From DASQUK01 sp046723645 (GTDB lineage: Bacteria > Actinomycetota > Acidimicrobiia > Acidimicrobiales > VFJN01): a stretch of 24,669 bases of DNA. Numbering within the stretch: the stretch's first letter is position 1; each line of letters opens with the position of its first letter. The notes beneath the pieces were generated by a model, which saw only the letters and a program-made list of their open reading frames with translations, had not been told where the DNA came from and did no database searches. Positions 10,206 to 18,195 of this stretch are shown here, one piece after another. The stretch lies in NCBI GenBank assembly GCA_046723645.1, contig JBKOUY010000195.1:1-24669 (forward strand), read 5' to 3'. The translations under genes and the position numbers were made by a program.

Positions 10206-11060
10206 ATGAGGAGCGACGTGACGGCAACGGCGCCGGCGGAGCTGCCCGAGGACCATCCCGGATTCTCAGATCCCGAGTACCGGGCCCGCCGCGGGGCGAT
10301 CGCCGACGTCGGTGCCCACTATCAGAGCGGGGACCCGATCCCCGACGTCACCTATACGGCCGAGGAGGACGGGGTGTGGCGCCTCGTCTCCCACGAGCTC
10401 GGGCGCAAGCACCAGCGGTACGCATGCCGGGCATACCTCGAGGGCGCGGCGGCGCTGACGCTGCCGACCGATCGCATGCCGCAGCTGCGCGAGGTCGACG
10501 AGCGGGTGCACGCCCTCGGCCGGTTCCACATCGAGCCCGTGCCGGGGCTGGTGCCGACCCGCGTGTTCTATGGGGCGCTGGCGCGACGGACGTTCCTGTC
10601 CACGCAGTACATCCGCCACCATTCGGTGCCCTTCTACACGCCCGAGCCCGACATCGTGCACGAGATCATCGGGCACGCCAACATGCTGGCCAACCCCGCC
10701 TTCGCCGACCTCTACGAGGAGGCGGGCAAGGCCTCGGTTCGGGCCGCCAGCGACGAGGCAGTTGACTTCTTCTCCAAGGTCTTCTGGTTCACGCTCGAGT
10801 TCGGCGTGGTGCACGAGGACGGCGAGCTCAAGGCCTACGGTGCCGGGCTCCTGTCGTCGTACGGCGAGATCGAGGAGTTCCGCAAGGCCGACATCCGGCC
10901 GTGGGACATCGCGCGGATGGGCACCCTCGAGTACGACATCACCCGCTACCAGCCGGTGCTGTTCGCGGCCGAGTCGTTCGACCGCATGGTCGAGGACCTG
11001 ACCGGGTTCTTCGCCAGCTACGACGACGACGCTCGCCGGCGGTGGATCGGCGAGGGCTGA
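10206..11060 (+). CDS. phhA: Phenylalanine 4-hydroxylase
   Basis: A 284-residue aromatic amino acid hydroxylase. The iron ligands are H152 and H157 in HEIIGH and E198 in FTLEFG. They are spaced exactly as in the Chromobacterium enzyme (His138, His143, Glu184). The enzyme converts phenylalanine to tyrosine with O2 and a tetrahydropterin, as the first step of phenylalanine breakdown. The length is that of the bacterial single-domain form without the mammalian regulatory domain. The ATG at 10206 was chosen because AGGAGGAG lies 9 nt before it; an ATG 8 nt upstream is in another frame. No pterin recycling or tyrosine catabolism gene is adjacent. Confidence 0.95.
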   Translation: MRSDVTATAPAELPEDHPGFSDPEYRARRGAIADVGAHYQSGDPIPDVTYTAEEDGVWRLVSHELGRKHQRYACRAYLEGAAALTLPTDRMPQLREVDERVHALGRFHIEPVPGLVPTRVFYGALARRTFLSTQYIRHHSVPFYTPEPDIVHEIIGHANMLANPAFADLYEEAGKASVRAASDEAVDFFSKVFWFTLEFGVVHEDGELKAYGAGLLSSYGEIEEFRKADIRPWDIARMGTLEYDITRYQPVLFAAESFDRMVEDLTGFFASYDDDARRRWIGEG

Positions 11061-11109
11061 ATCGCTCCCACCGGGGTTTCCGGCCACCGGCCGAGGGAAG
11101 CGCGGGACC

Positions 11110-11361
11110 ATGGCCGAGCCCCAGGAGTACCTGGTCCACCACATCCAGGACGCCCTCGCCACCGACCCCCGCGCCCGCGAGCTGGGGGTCGACGTGCAGG
11201 TGGCGGGCGAGCGGGTGGTACTGACCGGTACGGCCGCCACTCCCGCGCAGCGCGCGGCGATCGCCGAGGTGGTTGAGGAGCTCGCGGGCGGCTACGAGGT
11301 GGTGAACGAGATGGCCGTCCTCTCGGCCGACGAGGACGGAATGATCGAGGACTTGACGTGA
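11110..11361 (+). CDS. BON-domain small protein
   Basis: An 83-residue protein made of one BON domain: helix, beta strand with VDVQVAGERVVLTGTA, a second helix (PAQRAAIAEVVEEL), then VVNEMAVL. BON domains bind membranes or other molecules and occur in OsmY and similar proteins. There is no signal peptide, so it is probably cytoplasmic. Its stop codon overlaps the start of the phosphoesterase gene by 4 nt (GTGA), so the two are translationally coupled and likely work together. The ATG follows GAGGGAAG at suitable spacing. Confidence 0.87.
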   Translation: MAEPQEYLVHHIQDALATDPRARELGVDVQVAGERVVLTGTAATPAQRAAIAEVVEELAGGYEVVNEMAVLSADEDGMIEDLT

Positions 11362-12119
11362 CCCGCATCGCTGCGGTCGCCGACATCCACGTGGGGGCGG
11401 ACTCCGTTGGCCGGGTGGCGGCCGGGATGCGGCACCTCAACGAGCGGGCCGACCTGCTGCTGCTCGGCGGCGACCTCACCCGCTGTGGCGAGCCCGTCGA
11501 GGCCGAGCTGGTGGCTCAGGAGCTTGCCGAGGCGGGCGTGGACATCCCGATCGTCGCCGTCCTGGGCAACCACGACCACCACGCCGGCCAGCCCGCGGAG
11601 GTCGTCGGGATCCTCGAGGACGCGGGGGTCGTCGTGCTCGACGGCACCGCCACGACCGTCGGCGTCGGCGGCACGACCATCGGGATCGCCGGCACCAAGG
11701 GCTTCGGCGGCGGCTTCGCGGGCGCCAACGCCACGGCGTTCGGCGAGCCCGCGATGAAGGCGTTCGTGAACGAGACCCGGCGCCAAGCGGCCGGCCTGCA
11801 CGATGCCCTGGTGGCCGTGCGGCCGCGGGCCGATCGGGTCATCGCCCTGCTCCACTACGCGCCCGTCCCCGAGACGCTGCGGGGCGAGCGCCTGGAGATC
11901 TATCCCTTCCTGGGCAGCCATTTGCTGGCCGAGGCCGTCGACACCGCCGGGGCGGACCTGGTCGTCCACGGCCACGCTCACAACGGCAGCGAGCGGGGGG
12001 TGACCCCCGGCGGCATCCGGGTGCGCAACGTGGCGCAGCCGGTCATCCAGCACGCCTACCGCATCTACGACCTCGGCGAGCCGACGGCGCGGGAGGCGCC
12101 GGTCGCGGCGACGGGCTGA
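11358..12119 (+). CDS. Calcineurin-like metallophosphoesterase
   Basis: A 253-residue protein with the metallophosphoesterase metal-ligand motifs in order: D9-x-H11, GD39, GNH72D, H166 in LLHYAP, and HGH206AH208NG. The family uses two metal ions to cleave phosphomono- or diesters (nucleotides, cyclic nucleotides, phosphoproteins); the substrate is not evident. The GTG start overlaps the BON-gene stop by 4 nt. Its 3' end overlaps the opposing glcF gene by 55 bp (12065-12119). The C-terminal residues in that overlap (EPTAREAPVAATG) lie beyond the catalytic fold. Confidence 0.9.
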   Translation: MTRIAAVADIHVGADSVGRVAAGMRHLNERADLLLLGGDLTRCGEPVEAELVAQELAEAGVDIPIVAVLGNHDHHAGQPAEVVGILEDAGVVVLDGTATTVGVGGTTIGIAGTKGFGGGFAGANATAFGEPAMKAFVNETRRQAAGLHDALVAVRPRADRVIALLHYAPVPETLRGERLEIYPFLGSHLLAEAVDTAGADLVVHGHAHNGSERGVTPGGIRVRNVAQPVIQHAYRIYDLGEPTAREAPVAATG

Positions 12120-13330
12120 GCCGCACTGCCGGCCATCCCCCGAGCGACGACCTGGCAAGGGTGGACGGCCTCGACGCCGGCGGCCGCGAGGTGCAGGGCG
12201 CAGCCCGGGTTGGCCGAAGCGACGATGGGGGCGCCGGCACGGGCGATGGCGGCCACCTTGCGCTCCCGGATGGCGCTCGCCAGCTCGGGCTGGCTGAGCG
12301 CGTAGGCGCCGCCGGCGCCGCAGCACAGCCCCTCGTCGTCGAGCTCCACGACGTCGGCGTAGGGGCTCAGCACGGTCCGGACGGACTGGTGGACGCGCTG
12401 GACGTGGCGGAGGTGGCACGGGTCCTGCACGGCGACGGCCGGACGGTCGCCGCTCTCCGGCGCCGGCGGCAGCCGGTCCATGCGCTCGGCGAGCCATTCG
12501 TGGACGTCACGGACGCGGGCCGCGAACGCCTCGGCCTCGGCGGTGCCGAGCAGGTGGCCGTAGTCCTTGAGCATCGCCCCGCAGCCCGCGGCGTCTACCA
12601 GGATCGGCGCGTCCCCGGGGAACGCACGCATGGTGCGCTCCGCCAGCGCCCGTGCGTCGGGCCGCAGGCCGGCGTGGAGTGCCAGGGCGCCGCAGCAGGC
12701 CGCGCTGGGGCCCGGCAGTGCCACCCCGGCTCCGGTCGCCTCGACCACCCGCTGGACGTCGGCGTGGACCTCCCGCATCCAGGCGTCCATCACGCAGCCG
12801 GTGAACAGCCACACATCCGTGCCCGAGGCCCGCAGGCGGGGCGTCCGGCGCAGCGGTACCCGGTCCGGCAGTCCCAGCCGGCGGGACAGGCGCCGCGGCA
12901 GCACGCGGAGCCACTGGGCCGCGCCGAGCAGCGACGACGCCACGAGCAGGAGCCGGTGGTGGCCCAAGGCGCGCAAACCGAGGCGCACCAGAGATTCCCG
13001 CCGCGGGATCGGTTGCCGGGGCCACCGGTCCCGCGGCAGGTTTGCCTTGGTGTCCTCGATCAGGTGGCCGAAGGGCACCCCCGAGGGGCACGCCGTCTCG
13101 CAGCCCCGGCACTGGACGCAGGTGGCCATCGACCGGAGGAAGGCGTCGTCGGGCTCCGCGCCCTCCCATTGCACCTGGCGCATCGCCGCGATCCGGCCGC
13201 GGGGCGACAGTGCCTCCTCGCCGGTAACCCGGTAGGTCGGGCAGTGGGGGAGGCAGAGCCCGCAGGCGACGCAGCAGGCCAGCTCGTCGTCGACGACGCC
13301 GAGGTCGACGCGGATGGGCCCCTCGGTCAT
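12065..13330 (-). CDS. glcF: Glycolate oxidase iron-sulfur subunit GlcF
   Basis: A 421-residue protein. Two CxxCxxCxxxCP sets (ACCVACGLCLPHCP and CVQCRGCETACP) bind [4Fe-4S] clusters. Two cysteine-rich CCG domains follow (GCVMDAWM, AACCGALALH, AAGCGAML; then DPCHLRHV, CCGAGGAYAL, NPGCALHL). It passes electrons from the flavin subunits towards the quinone pool at the membrane. The ATG overlaps the glcE stop as ATGA, so it is coupled. Residues 97-113 are encoded by a copy of the palindromic element described at 12993-13042. The last 18 codons overlap the opposing phosphoesterase gene. A D-lactate-type substrate is also possible for the complex. Confidence 0.9.
   Translation of the reverse strand: MTEGPIRVDLGVVDDELACCVACGLCLPHCPTYRVTGEEALSPRGRIAAMRQVQWEGAEPDDAFLRSMATCVQCRGCETACPSGVPFGHLIEDTKANLPRDRWPRQPIPRRESLVRLGLRALGHHRLLLVASSLLGAAQWLRVLPRRLSRRLGLPDRVPLRRTPRLRASGTDVWLFTGCVMDAWMREVHADVQRVVEATGAGVALPGPSAACCGALALHAGLRPDARALAERTMRAFPGDAPILVDAAGCGAMLKDYGHLLGTAEAEAFAARVRDVHEWLAERMDRLPPAPESGDRPAVAVQDPCHLRHVQRVHQSVRTVLSPYADVVELDDEGLCCGAGGAYALSQPELASAIRERKVAAIARAGAPIVASANPGCALHLAAAGVEAVHPCQVVARGMAGSAAQPVAATGASRAVGSPRS
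12993..13042 (-). repeat. Palindromic element, copy 3, in frame within glcF
   Basis: Read on the minus strand it starts AACCTGCCGCGGGACCGGTGG after splitting as AA plus the left arm, has the 6-nt loop CCCCGG, then the right arm CAACCGATCCCGCGGCGGG and AATC. The left arm differs at one base and the right arm at two from the copy at 18196-18245. It encodes residues 97-113 of GlcF, without a frameshift. Its orientation is opposite to the other two copies, and its arms are slightly degraded. Confidence 0.8.
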
Positions 13331-14271
13331 CTCGCCCCTGCCGGCTCGGAGGCCAGCGGGTCCCGGCCCGGGTTGAGGCGACCGCCGGGATCGAAGACGG
13401 CCTTGATCCGCCGGTGCAGCTCGACCACGTGGTCGTCGACCGGGCGGGGAGGCGGCGGCCGCTCCGCGTGGACGACCCCGACGCCCACCTCGGCCACGAA
13501 CCGTCCCGGCCCGGGATCCGAGCCGGCCCCGAGGGCCGGCAGCTCCGACGGCCGCAGGGACCAGCGGTGGGGTCCCGGGATGTCGGGTGGTCCGTCGGCC
13601 TCCGCCAGCCCGGCGAGCCCCGCCTGCGCGGCCACGTCGTCGGGATGGCCGTCGAGCAGCACCCATGTGGTGGTTCCGTCCCAGAGCACCGCCGCGGGCC
13701 GGTAGAGCTGCTCGACCAGGTCGAACGGGTCGGCATCACCCGCCAGCCAGCGTTCGGACCGGGGCAGCGGGCGCGTGCGCAGCACCACCTCGGCCACGAA
13801 GGCGAGCGTGCCCAGCGAGCCGACCAGTAGCCGGCACAAGTCGTACCCCGAGACGTTCTTCACCGTCGGCCCGCCCGCCTTGACCACGCGGCCGTCCGCC
13901 GACACCACCACGGCCTCGAGGAGCACGTCCCTGACCGGTCCCCAGCCGAGCCGCCGGAGCCCGCTGTGGCCGACCGCCAGGACGCCCCCGACGGTGGCAC
14001 CGTCCCACGCCGGCAGCGCCACGGTCTGGCCGACCTCCGCCAGGGCGGCGTCGAGCTCCGCCACCGTGGTGCCGGCACCCACGCGCACGGTCATGTCGGC
14101 CGCCTCGATGCCCACGATGCCGGCGGGCGCCCGCACCTCACGGGCGTCCGGGGCGACATGGCCGCCGGCACCCCACTGGGTGCGCCCGCCCACGGCGGTG
14201 ACCGCTCCGGCGTCCGCCGGGCCCACCTCGGCGACGAAGGCGGCGACGGCGCCCGAGGTCGCCGACCTCAC
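13327..14271 (-). CDS. glcE: Glycolate oxidase FAD-binding subunit GlcE
   Basis: A 314-residue FAD-binding protein. The PP-loop-type region GGRTQWGAGG is followed by VGAGTTVAELDAAL, WDGATVGGVLAVGHSG and KAGGPTVKNVSGYDLCRLLVGSLGTL, all typical of GlcE. The C terminus has RIKAVFDPGGRLNPGR, as in this oxidase family. It pairs with GlcD in the flavin part of the complex. The start is the GTG at 14271, which overlaps the glcD stop as GTGA, and the stop overlaps the glcF start as ATGA. A longer upstream frame exists but would run over most of glcD and was rejected. Confidence 0.9.
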   Translation of the reverse strand: MRSATSGAVAAFVAEVGPADAGAVTAVGGRTQWGAGGHVAPDAREVRAPAGIVGIEAADMTVRVGAGTTVAELDAALAEVGQTVALPAWDGATVGGVLAVGHSGLRRLGWGPVRDVLLEAVVVSADGRVVKAGGPTVKNVSGYDLCRLLVGSLGTLAFVAEVVLRTRPLPRSERWLAGDADPFDLVEQLYRPAAVLWDGTTTWVLLDGHPDDVAAQAGLAGLAEADGPPDIPGPHRWSLRPSELPALGAGSDPGPGRFVAEVGVGVVHAERPPPPRPVDDHVVELHRRIKAVFDPGGRLNPGRDPLASEPAGAR

Positions 14272-15710
14272 ACCCACACGCCCTCCGGCACGCTCTGCAG
14301 GTCGCCGCAGCGGCTGCCGGCCGGGAGGATCTTGGTGGGATTCGCCACGCCCTCGGGGTCGAACGCCTCGCGCAGCCGGGCCTGGGCGTCGAGGTCGTCG
14401 GGCCCGAACAGCAGCGGCATGAGGTCGCGCTTCTCCAGGCCGATGCCGTGCTCGCCGGACAGGACCCCGCCAGCGTCCAGCGACACCTGGACGATCTCCT
14501 CGCCGGCGGCATGGACGCGGTCCATGACGCCCGGCTCCCGGGCGTCGAACAGCAACAGGGGGTGGAGGTTCCCATCGCCGGCATGGAAGACGTTCATCAC
14601 GCCGAGGTCGTGGCGCTCGGCGATGGCGTACACCTGCGTCAGGACCTCGCACAGGCGGGTTCGGGGGACCACGGTGTCGTGTAGGTAGTAGTTGGGCGCC
14701 AGCCGCGCGACCGCCCCGAACGCAGACTTGCGGCCCTTCCACAGCAGGGCCCGCTCGGCATCGTCGGCCGCCACCCGCACGGTCCGGGCGCCGTGCGCCC
14801 GGCCGACCGCGCGCACATGTTCCACGCCGGCGTCCACCCCCATGGGGAGGCCGTCGAGCTCGACCAGCAGCACGGCCGCAGCGTCGGTGGGGTACCCGGC
14901 GTGGACGAACTCCTCCGCCGCCTCGGTGATGCGCCGGTCCATCATCTCGAGCGCCGCGGGCACCAGCCCGCCGGCGATGATGCCGCTCACCGTCTCCGCG
15001 GCGTCGTCGACCGACGTGAAGTCCAGCAGCAGGGTCGCGACGGCGGGCGGGTCCGGCGTGAGGCGCACGGCGATGCGGGTGGCAATGCCGAGCGTGCCCT
15101 CGCTTCCCACGAATGCGCCCCGGAGGTCCAGCCCGGCGGGCTCGGGATCGAGGCCGCCGAGCAGGGTCACCGACCCGTCGGGGAGCACCACCTCCAGCGC
15201 CAGGACATGGGCGCTGGTCACGCCGTAGGCCAGGCAGTGCGGGCCCCCGGAGTTGTTGGCCACGTTGCCGCCGATCGTGCACGCCTGCTGGCTCGAGGGG
15301 TCGGGTGCGAAGTGGAGCCCGTGCGGGGCCAGGGCCCGGGTGAGGTCCAGGTTGATGACCCCGGGCTGGACCCAGGCGACCCGGTCCACCGGGTCGACCG
15401 CCAGGATCCGGTCCATCTTGGTGGTGACGATCACGACCGGGTCGCCCACCGGCACCGCGCCGCCGGCGAGGCCCGTCCCCGAGCCCCGGGCAACGAACGG
15501 GCGCCGGTGGCGGCGGGCCACACGCACGGCGGCGGCCACCTCGTCGGTCGTGAGGGGGAAGCACACGGCCGCCGCCGCCCCGCTGATCACCGACGCGTCA
15601 CGCCCGTAGAGGCCGAGCTCCACGCGCTCGGTCCGCACGCGGTCGGGCTCCAGCGCCGCTCTCAGGTCGGCGGCCAGGGCGGCGGCGTCGCGGCGTGCCT
15701 CGTGCTCCAC
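14268..15710 (-). CDS. glcD: Glycolate oxidase catalytic flavin subunit GlcD
   Basis: A 480-residue FAD-linked oxidase near the usual GlcD length of about 500. FAD-binding motifs are RGSGTGLAGGAVP, GGNVANNSGGPHCLAYG and FVGSEGTLGI. The C-terminal FAD-linked oxidase domain shows NVFHAGDGNLHPLLLFD, SGEHGIGLEKR and FDPEGVANPTKILP. It oxidises glycolate to glyoxylate, or a related 2-hydroxy acid such as D-lactate. The GTG at 15710 is chosen because conserved GlcD sequence starts soon after it and a weak AAGAGA site precedes it. Upstream in-frame sequence runs into the transporter gene. It is first in a D-E-F operon, 110 bp after the transporter on the same strand. Confidence 0.9.
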   Translation of the reverse strand: MEHEARRDAAALAADLRAALEPDRVRTERVELGLYGRDASVISGAAAAVCFPLTTDEVAAAVRVARRHRRPFVARGSGTGLAGGAVPVGDPVVIVTTKMDRILAVDPVDRVAWVQPGVINLDLTRALAPHGLHFAPDPSSQQACTIGGNVANNSGGPHCLAYGVTSAHVLALEVVLPDGSVTLLGGLDPEPAGLDLRGAFVGSEGTLGIATRIAVRLTPDPPAVATLLLDFTSVDDAAETVSGIIAGGLVPAALEMMDRRITEAAEEFVHAGYPTDAAAVLLVELDGLPMGVDAGVEHVRAVGRAHGARTVRVAADDAERALLWKGRKSAFGAVARLAPNYYLHDTVVPRTRLCEVLTQVYAIAERHDLGVMNVFHAGDGNLHPLLLFDAREPGVMDRVHAAGEEIVQVSLDAGGVLSGEHGIGLEKRDLMPLLFGPDDLDAQARLREAFDPEGVANPTKILPAGSRCGDLQSVPEGVWV

Positions 15711-15770
15711 ATCGGCAGTCTCTTGCCGCCGACGCCCGCCCGCAATCGAGGACAGCGGCTCTGGGCCCGG

Positions 15771-15819
15771 AACCTGCCGCGGGATCGTGGCGCTGGCCAC
15801 CGCTCCCGCGGCAGGAATC
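15771..15819 (+). repeat. Palindromic element, copy 1, at the 3' end of the transporter gene
   Basis: AA, then CCTGCCGCGGGA (15773-15784) pairs perfectly with TCCCGCGGCAGG (15804-15815), then AATC. The centre forms a further GTGGC-GCTG-GCCAC hairpin. It begins 1 nt beyond the transporter's stop (15821-15823) and could end its transcript. The minus-strand side is followed by TTCCGGG, so there is no U tract. Confidence 0.85.
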
Positions 15820-15820
15820 G

Positions 15821-18178
15821 CTAGGCGCTCGCGCTGGAGAGGAGCCGATAGCCGGGGTTGAGGATGGCCAGGCGGTTCTGGTGGACGCCGGCGGTGCCGA
15901 CCAGCTCGATGCGGCTGCCGACCTTGACCCCGGCCAGCTCCCGGCGGCCCAGGAAGACCGCCAGCAACGTCCCGGTGCCGTCGTCGATCACGCACTCGAG
16001 CGTGGCGACGTCGCGTTGGGGGGCGACGCGCATGGAGCGCACCTGCCCGCGCACCCGCACGCGATCGCGCCAGCGGACCGCCTCGATGGCGGTCACGGTG
16101 GACACGTCCTCGTGCGGCGGTCGCGGCGGAGCGGCGGCCTTGTCGGCCTCGGCGGCGATGCGGCCCCGGTGGATCGGCGGCGCCATCGCGAGCGTCTCCT
16201 CCGACATCCACACGTCGAAGTGGAAGGGCACGGTGGTGACGTTGGCGTGGGGCAGCTTCGACACCTCGGCCTGGATGGCCTCGGCGGTCCGGTCATGGAG
16301 AATGCGATGCCACAACCCGTTGTACTTGCGGTCGGGGAGGAGCACCGACACCTCGGTCTCGCCGTCCGACAGCTCGCGGGCGACGTACTCGACGGCGGTG
16401 CGGGTCAGGCGCCGGTCGGGGCACGCCACCAGCTCCAGCGGCACCCGCGACAGGCCCAGGCGCCGCCACTCGGCGGCCAGGCGGGCGGCGGCGTCGTCGT
16501 CCACCACGAAGTTCACCGCCCGCAGCTCGTCGGGCGTGAGCGTGCGGGCGTACTGGATGGCGCGGGCGGCCGCCAGGTCGAGCCGGTCGACGAACACCAT
16601 CACCACGTGGCGGTGCAGGATCGGCGCGGTGGCGGCGGCCGGCACGTCGTGCTCGAGCGCCGCCCGCTCCCGCTCGTACTGGCGGTTGAGCCGCAGGAGG
16701 ATCACCACGAAGATCGGCATGATCGGCAGGATCGGCCAGGCGTCGGGGAATCGCGTGATCACGACGATGAGCACGATCAGGCCCGACAGGGTGGCGCCCA
16801 CGCCGTTGGCCAGGAGGCCGGCCACCCACCCCGGCTCGCGCTTGCGCAGGTGGTGCTTGGACATGCCCGACTGCGACAGCGTGAACCCGGTGAACACCGA
16901 GATGGCGTACAGCGGGATCAGGCGGGTCACCTCGGCACCGGTGAGGACCACGAGGACGGCGGCGGCGCCGGCGAGGGCGAGGATGCCGTTCGAGAACACC
17001 AGCCGGTGGCCGCGCTTGGTGAGCTGGCGAGGCAGGAAGTTGTCGCCGGCCTGCAGGCTCGCCAACCGCGGAAAGTCAGCGAAGCCGGTGTTGGCCGCCA
17101 GCACCAGGATGAGCATGGTGGCGATGTTGAGCACGGTCGACATGAGCTCGCCGCCGGACCCGTGGCCGTAGACGGCCTCGCCGATCTGGGCCAGCACCGT
17201 GGGCGTGCCGTCTTCGAAGGGCGCGACCTCGACCTTCGACGCCAGGAACGACAGCCCCAGGAACATCACCGCCAGCCCGCTGCCCATGACCACCAGCGTC
17301 TGGCGCGCGTTGCGCCACTCGGGCTTGCGGAAGGCGGGCACGCCGTTGGAGATGGCCTCAACGCCGGTGACCGCCGAACCGCCCGAGGCGAACGCCTTGG
17401 CGACCACGAAGGCGCTGCCGGCCATCAGCAGGCTCGCGCCGTGGTCGCCGAACTCGACCATGCCCGGGAGGCGCTCACCCATGACCTCCAGGTCGCCGGT
17501 GAGATAGCGCAACACGCCCAGCCCGAGCAGCAACGCCATGTTGGCCATGAAGAAGAAGGTGGGCGCGGCGAAGATCCGCCCTGACTCCCGGACGCCCCGC
17601 AGGTTGCCGAAGGCGATCAAGGCGATGAATCCGAGCGAGATCGGCACCCGCCATGGGGCCAGGGCGGTGACCGAGGAGCTCAGCGCGGCGCTGCCGGCCG
17701 CCACCGACACCGCCACCGTGAGGATGTAGCCGATCAGCAACGCGGCCCCTGCCACCTGGGCCGTCACGATGCCGAAGTTGTCGCGGGTCACCAGATAGGC
17801 GCCGCCGGCCGAGGGGTATTCCTTGATCGTCTCGCGGTAGCTGATGATCAGCAGGCCCAGCACGACGAGCATCGCCACCGTCACCGGCAGGACGAGCGTG
17901 AACGCCACCACGCCGAACCACGGCACGAGGACGTGGAGGATCTCCTCGGTGGCGTACGCCGACGACGACAGGTTGTCCGACGCGAACACCGCCAGCGCCG
18001 TGGGCTTGCCCAGGCGCTCGTGCTCGAGCTGCTCGGAGTGCATCGGCTTGCCGAGGAGCCTGCGCTTGAGCCGGTAGCCGGGGCTGTCCGGCGGCAGGGG
18101 GACGCTCGGCGCCGACGGTGGGGGCTCAGGGGCCCGGTACGCCGTGGAGCCGGGGCGAGCTTCGACCTCAGATGTCAT
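15821..18178 (-). CDS. KimA-like K+ transporter with USP-like and C-terminal OB-fold domains
   Basis: A 785-residue protein. A proline-rich N-terminal tail leads into an APC-fold membrane domain (about residues 60-500, about 12 helices) resembling the KUP/KimA group. The ASDNLSSSAYATEE motif holds D68 and Y75, matching Asp36 and Tyr43 of B. subtilis KimA, which I recall as K+ ligands. Residues about 515-670 form a universal-stress-protein-like cytosolic domain, as in KimA. After a Pro/Ala linker, about residues 697-785 are an OB fold (RVRVRGQVRSMRV, DDGTGTLLAVFLGRRELAGV, RLAILNPGYRLL). That resembles small actinobacterial OB-fold proteins usually encoded separately. Likely role: proton-coupled K+ uptake with regulatory domains. 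Most databases would say amino acid permease. The ATG at 18178 was chosen because an upstream start would lie inside the hairpin. Confidence 0.87.
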   Translation of the reverse strand: MTSEVEARPGSTAYRAPEPPPSAPSVPLPPDSPGYRLKRRLLGKPMHSEQLEHERLGKPTALAVFASDNLSSSAYATEEILHVLVPWFGVVAFTLVLPVTVAMLVVLGLLIISYRETIKEYPSAGGAYLVTRDNFGIVTAQVAGAALLIGYILTVAVSVAAGSAALSSSVTALAPWRVPISLGFIALIAFGNLRGVRESGRIFAAPTFFFMANMALLLGLGVLRYLTGDLEVMGERLPGMVEFGDHGASLLMAGSAFVVAKAFASGGSAVTGVEAISNGVPAFRKPEWRNARQTLVVMGSGLAVMFLGLSFLASKVEVAPFEDGTPTVLAQIGEAVYGHGSGGELMSTVLNIATMLILVLAANTGFADFPRLASLQAGDNFLPRQLTKRGHRLVFSNGILALAGAAAVLVVLTGAEVTRLIPLYAISVFTGFTLSQSGMSKHHLRKREPGWVAGLLANGVGATLSGLIVLIVVITRFPDAWPILPIMPIFVVILLRLNRQYERERAALEHDVPAAATAPILHRHVVMVFVDRLDLAAARAIQYARTLTPDELRAVNFVVDDDAAARLAAEWRRLGLSRVPLELVACPDRRLTRTAVEYVARELSDGETEVSVLLPDRKYNGLWHRILHDRTAEAIQAEVSKLPHANVTTVPFHFDVWMSEETLAMAPPIHRGRIAAEADKAAAPPRPPHEDVSTVTAIEAVRWRDRVRVRGQVRSMRVAPQRDVATLECVIDDGTGTLLAVFLGRRELAGVKVGSRIELVGTAGVHQNRLAILNPGYRLLSSASA

Positions 18179-18185
18179 CCCCGGG

Positions 18186-18191
18186 ACCTTA
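18186..18191 (-). promoter_or_regulatory. Possible -10 box or ribosome site of the transporter gene
   Basis: On the minus strand TAAGGT lies 7 nt before the ATG. It fits TAnnnT for a leaderless start, but AAGGT could equally serve as a ribosome binding site. The hairpin at 18196-18245 is just upstream. Confidence 0.35.
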
Positions 18192-18195
18192 GAAA

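Noticed and set aside
12161..13705. 514-codon plus-strand frame opposite glcF and glcE
   Set aside because: No recognisable motif; it mirrors two well-supported genes.
15711..16211. N-terminal extension of GlcD
   Set aside because: It would overlap the transporter gene and hairpin and has no GlcD sequence.
15695..17584. 629-codon plus-strand frame opposite the transporter
   Set aside because: Gln/His/Gly-rich shadow translation with no domain.
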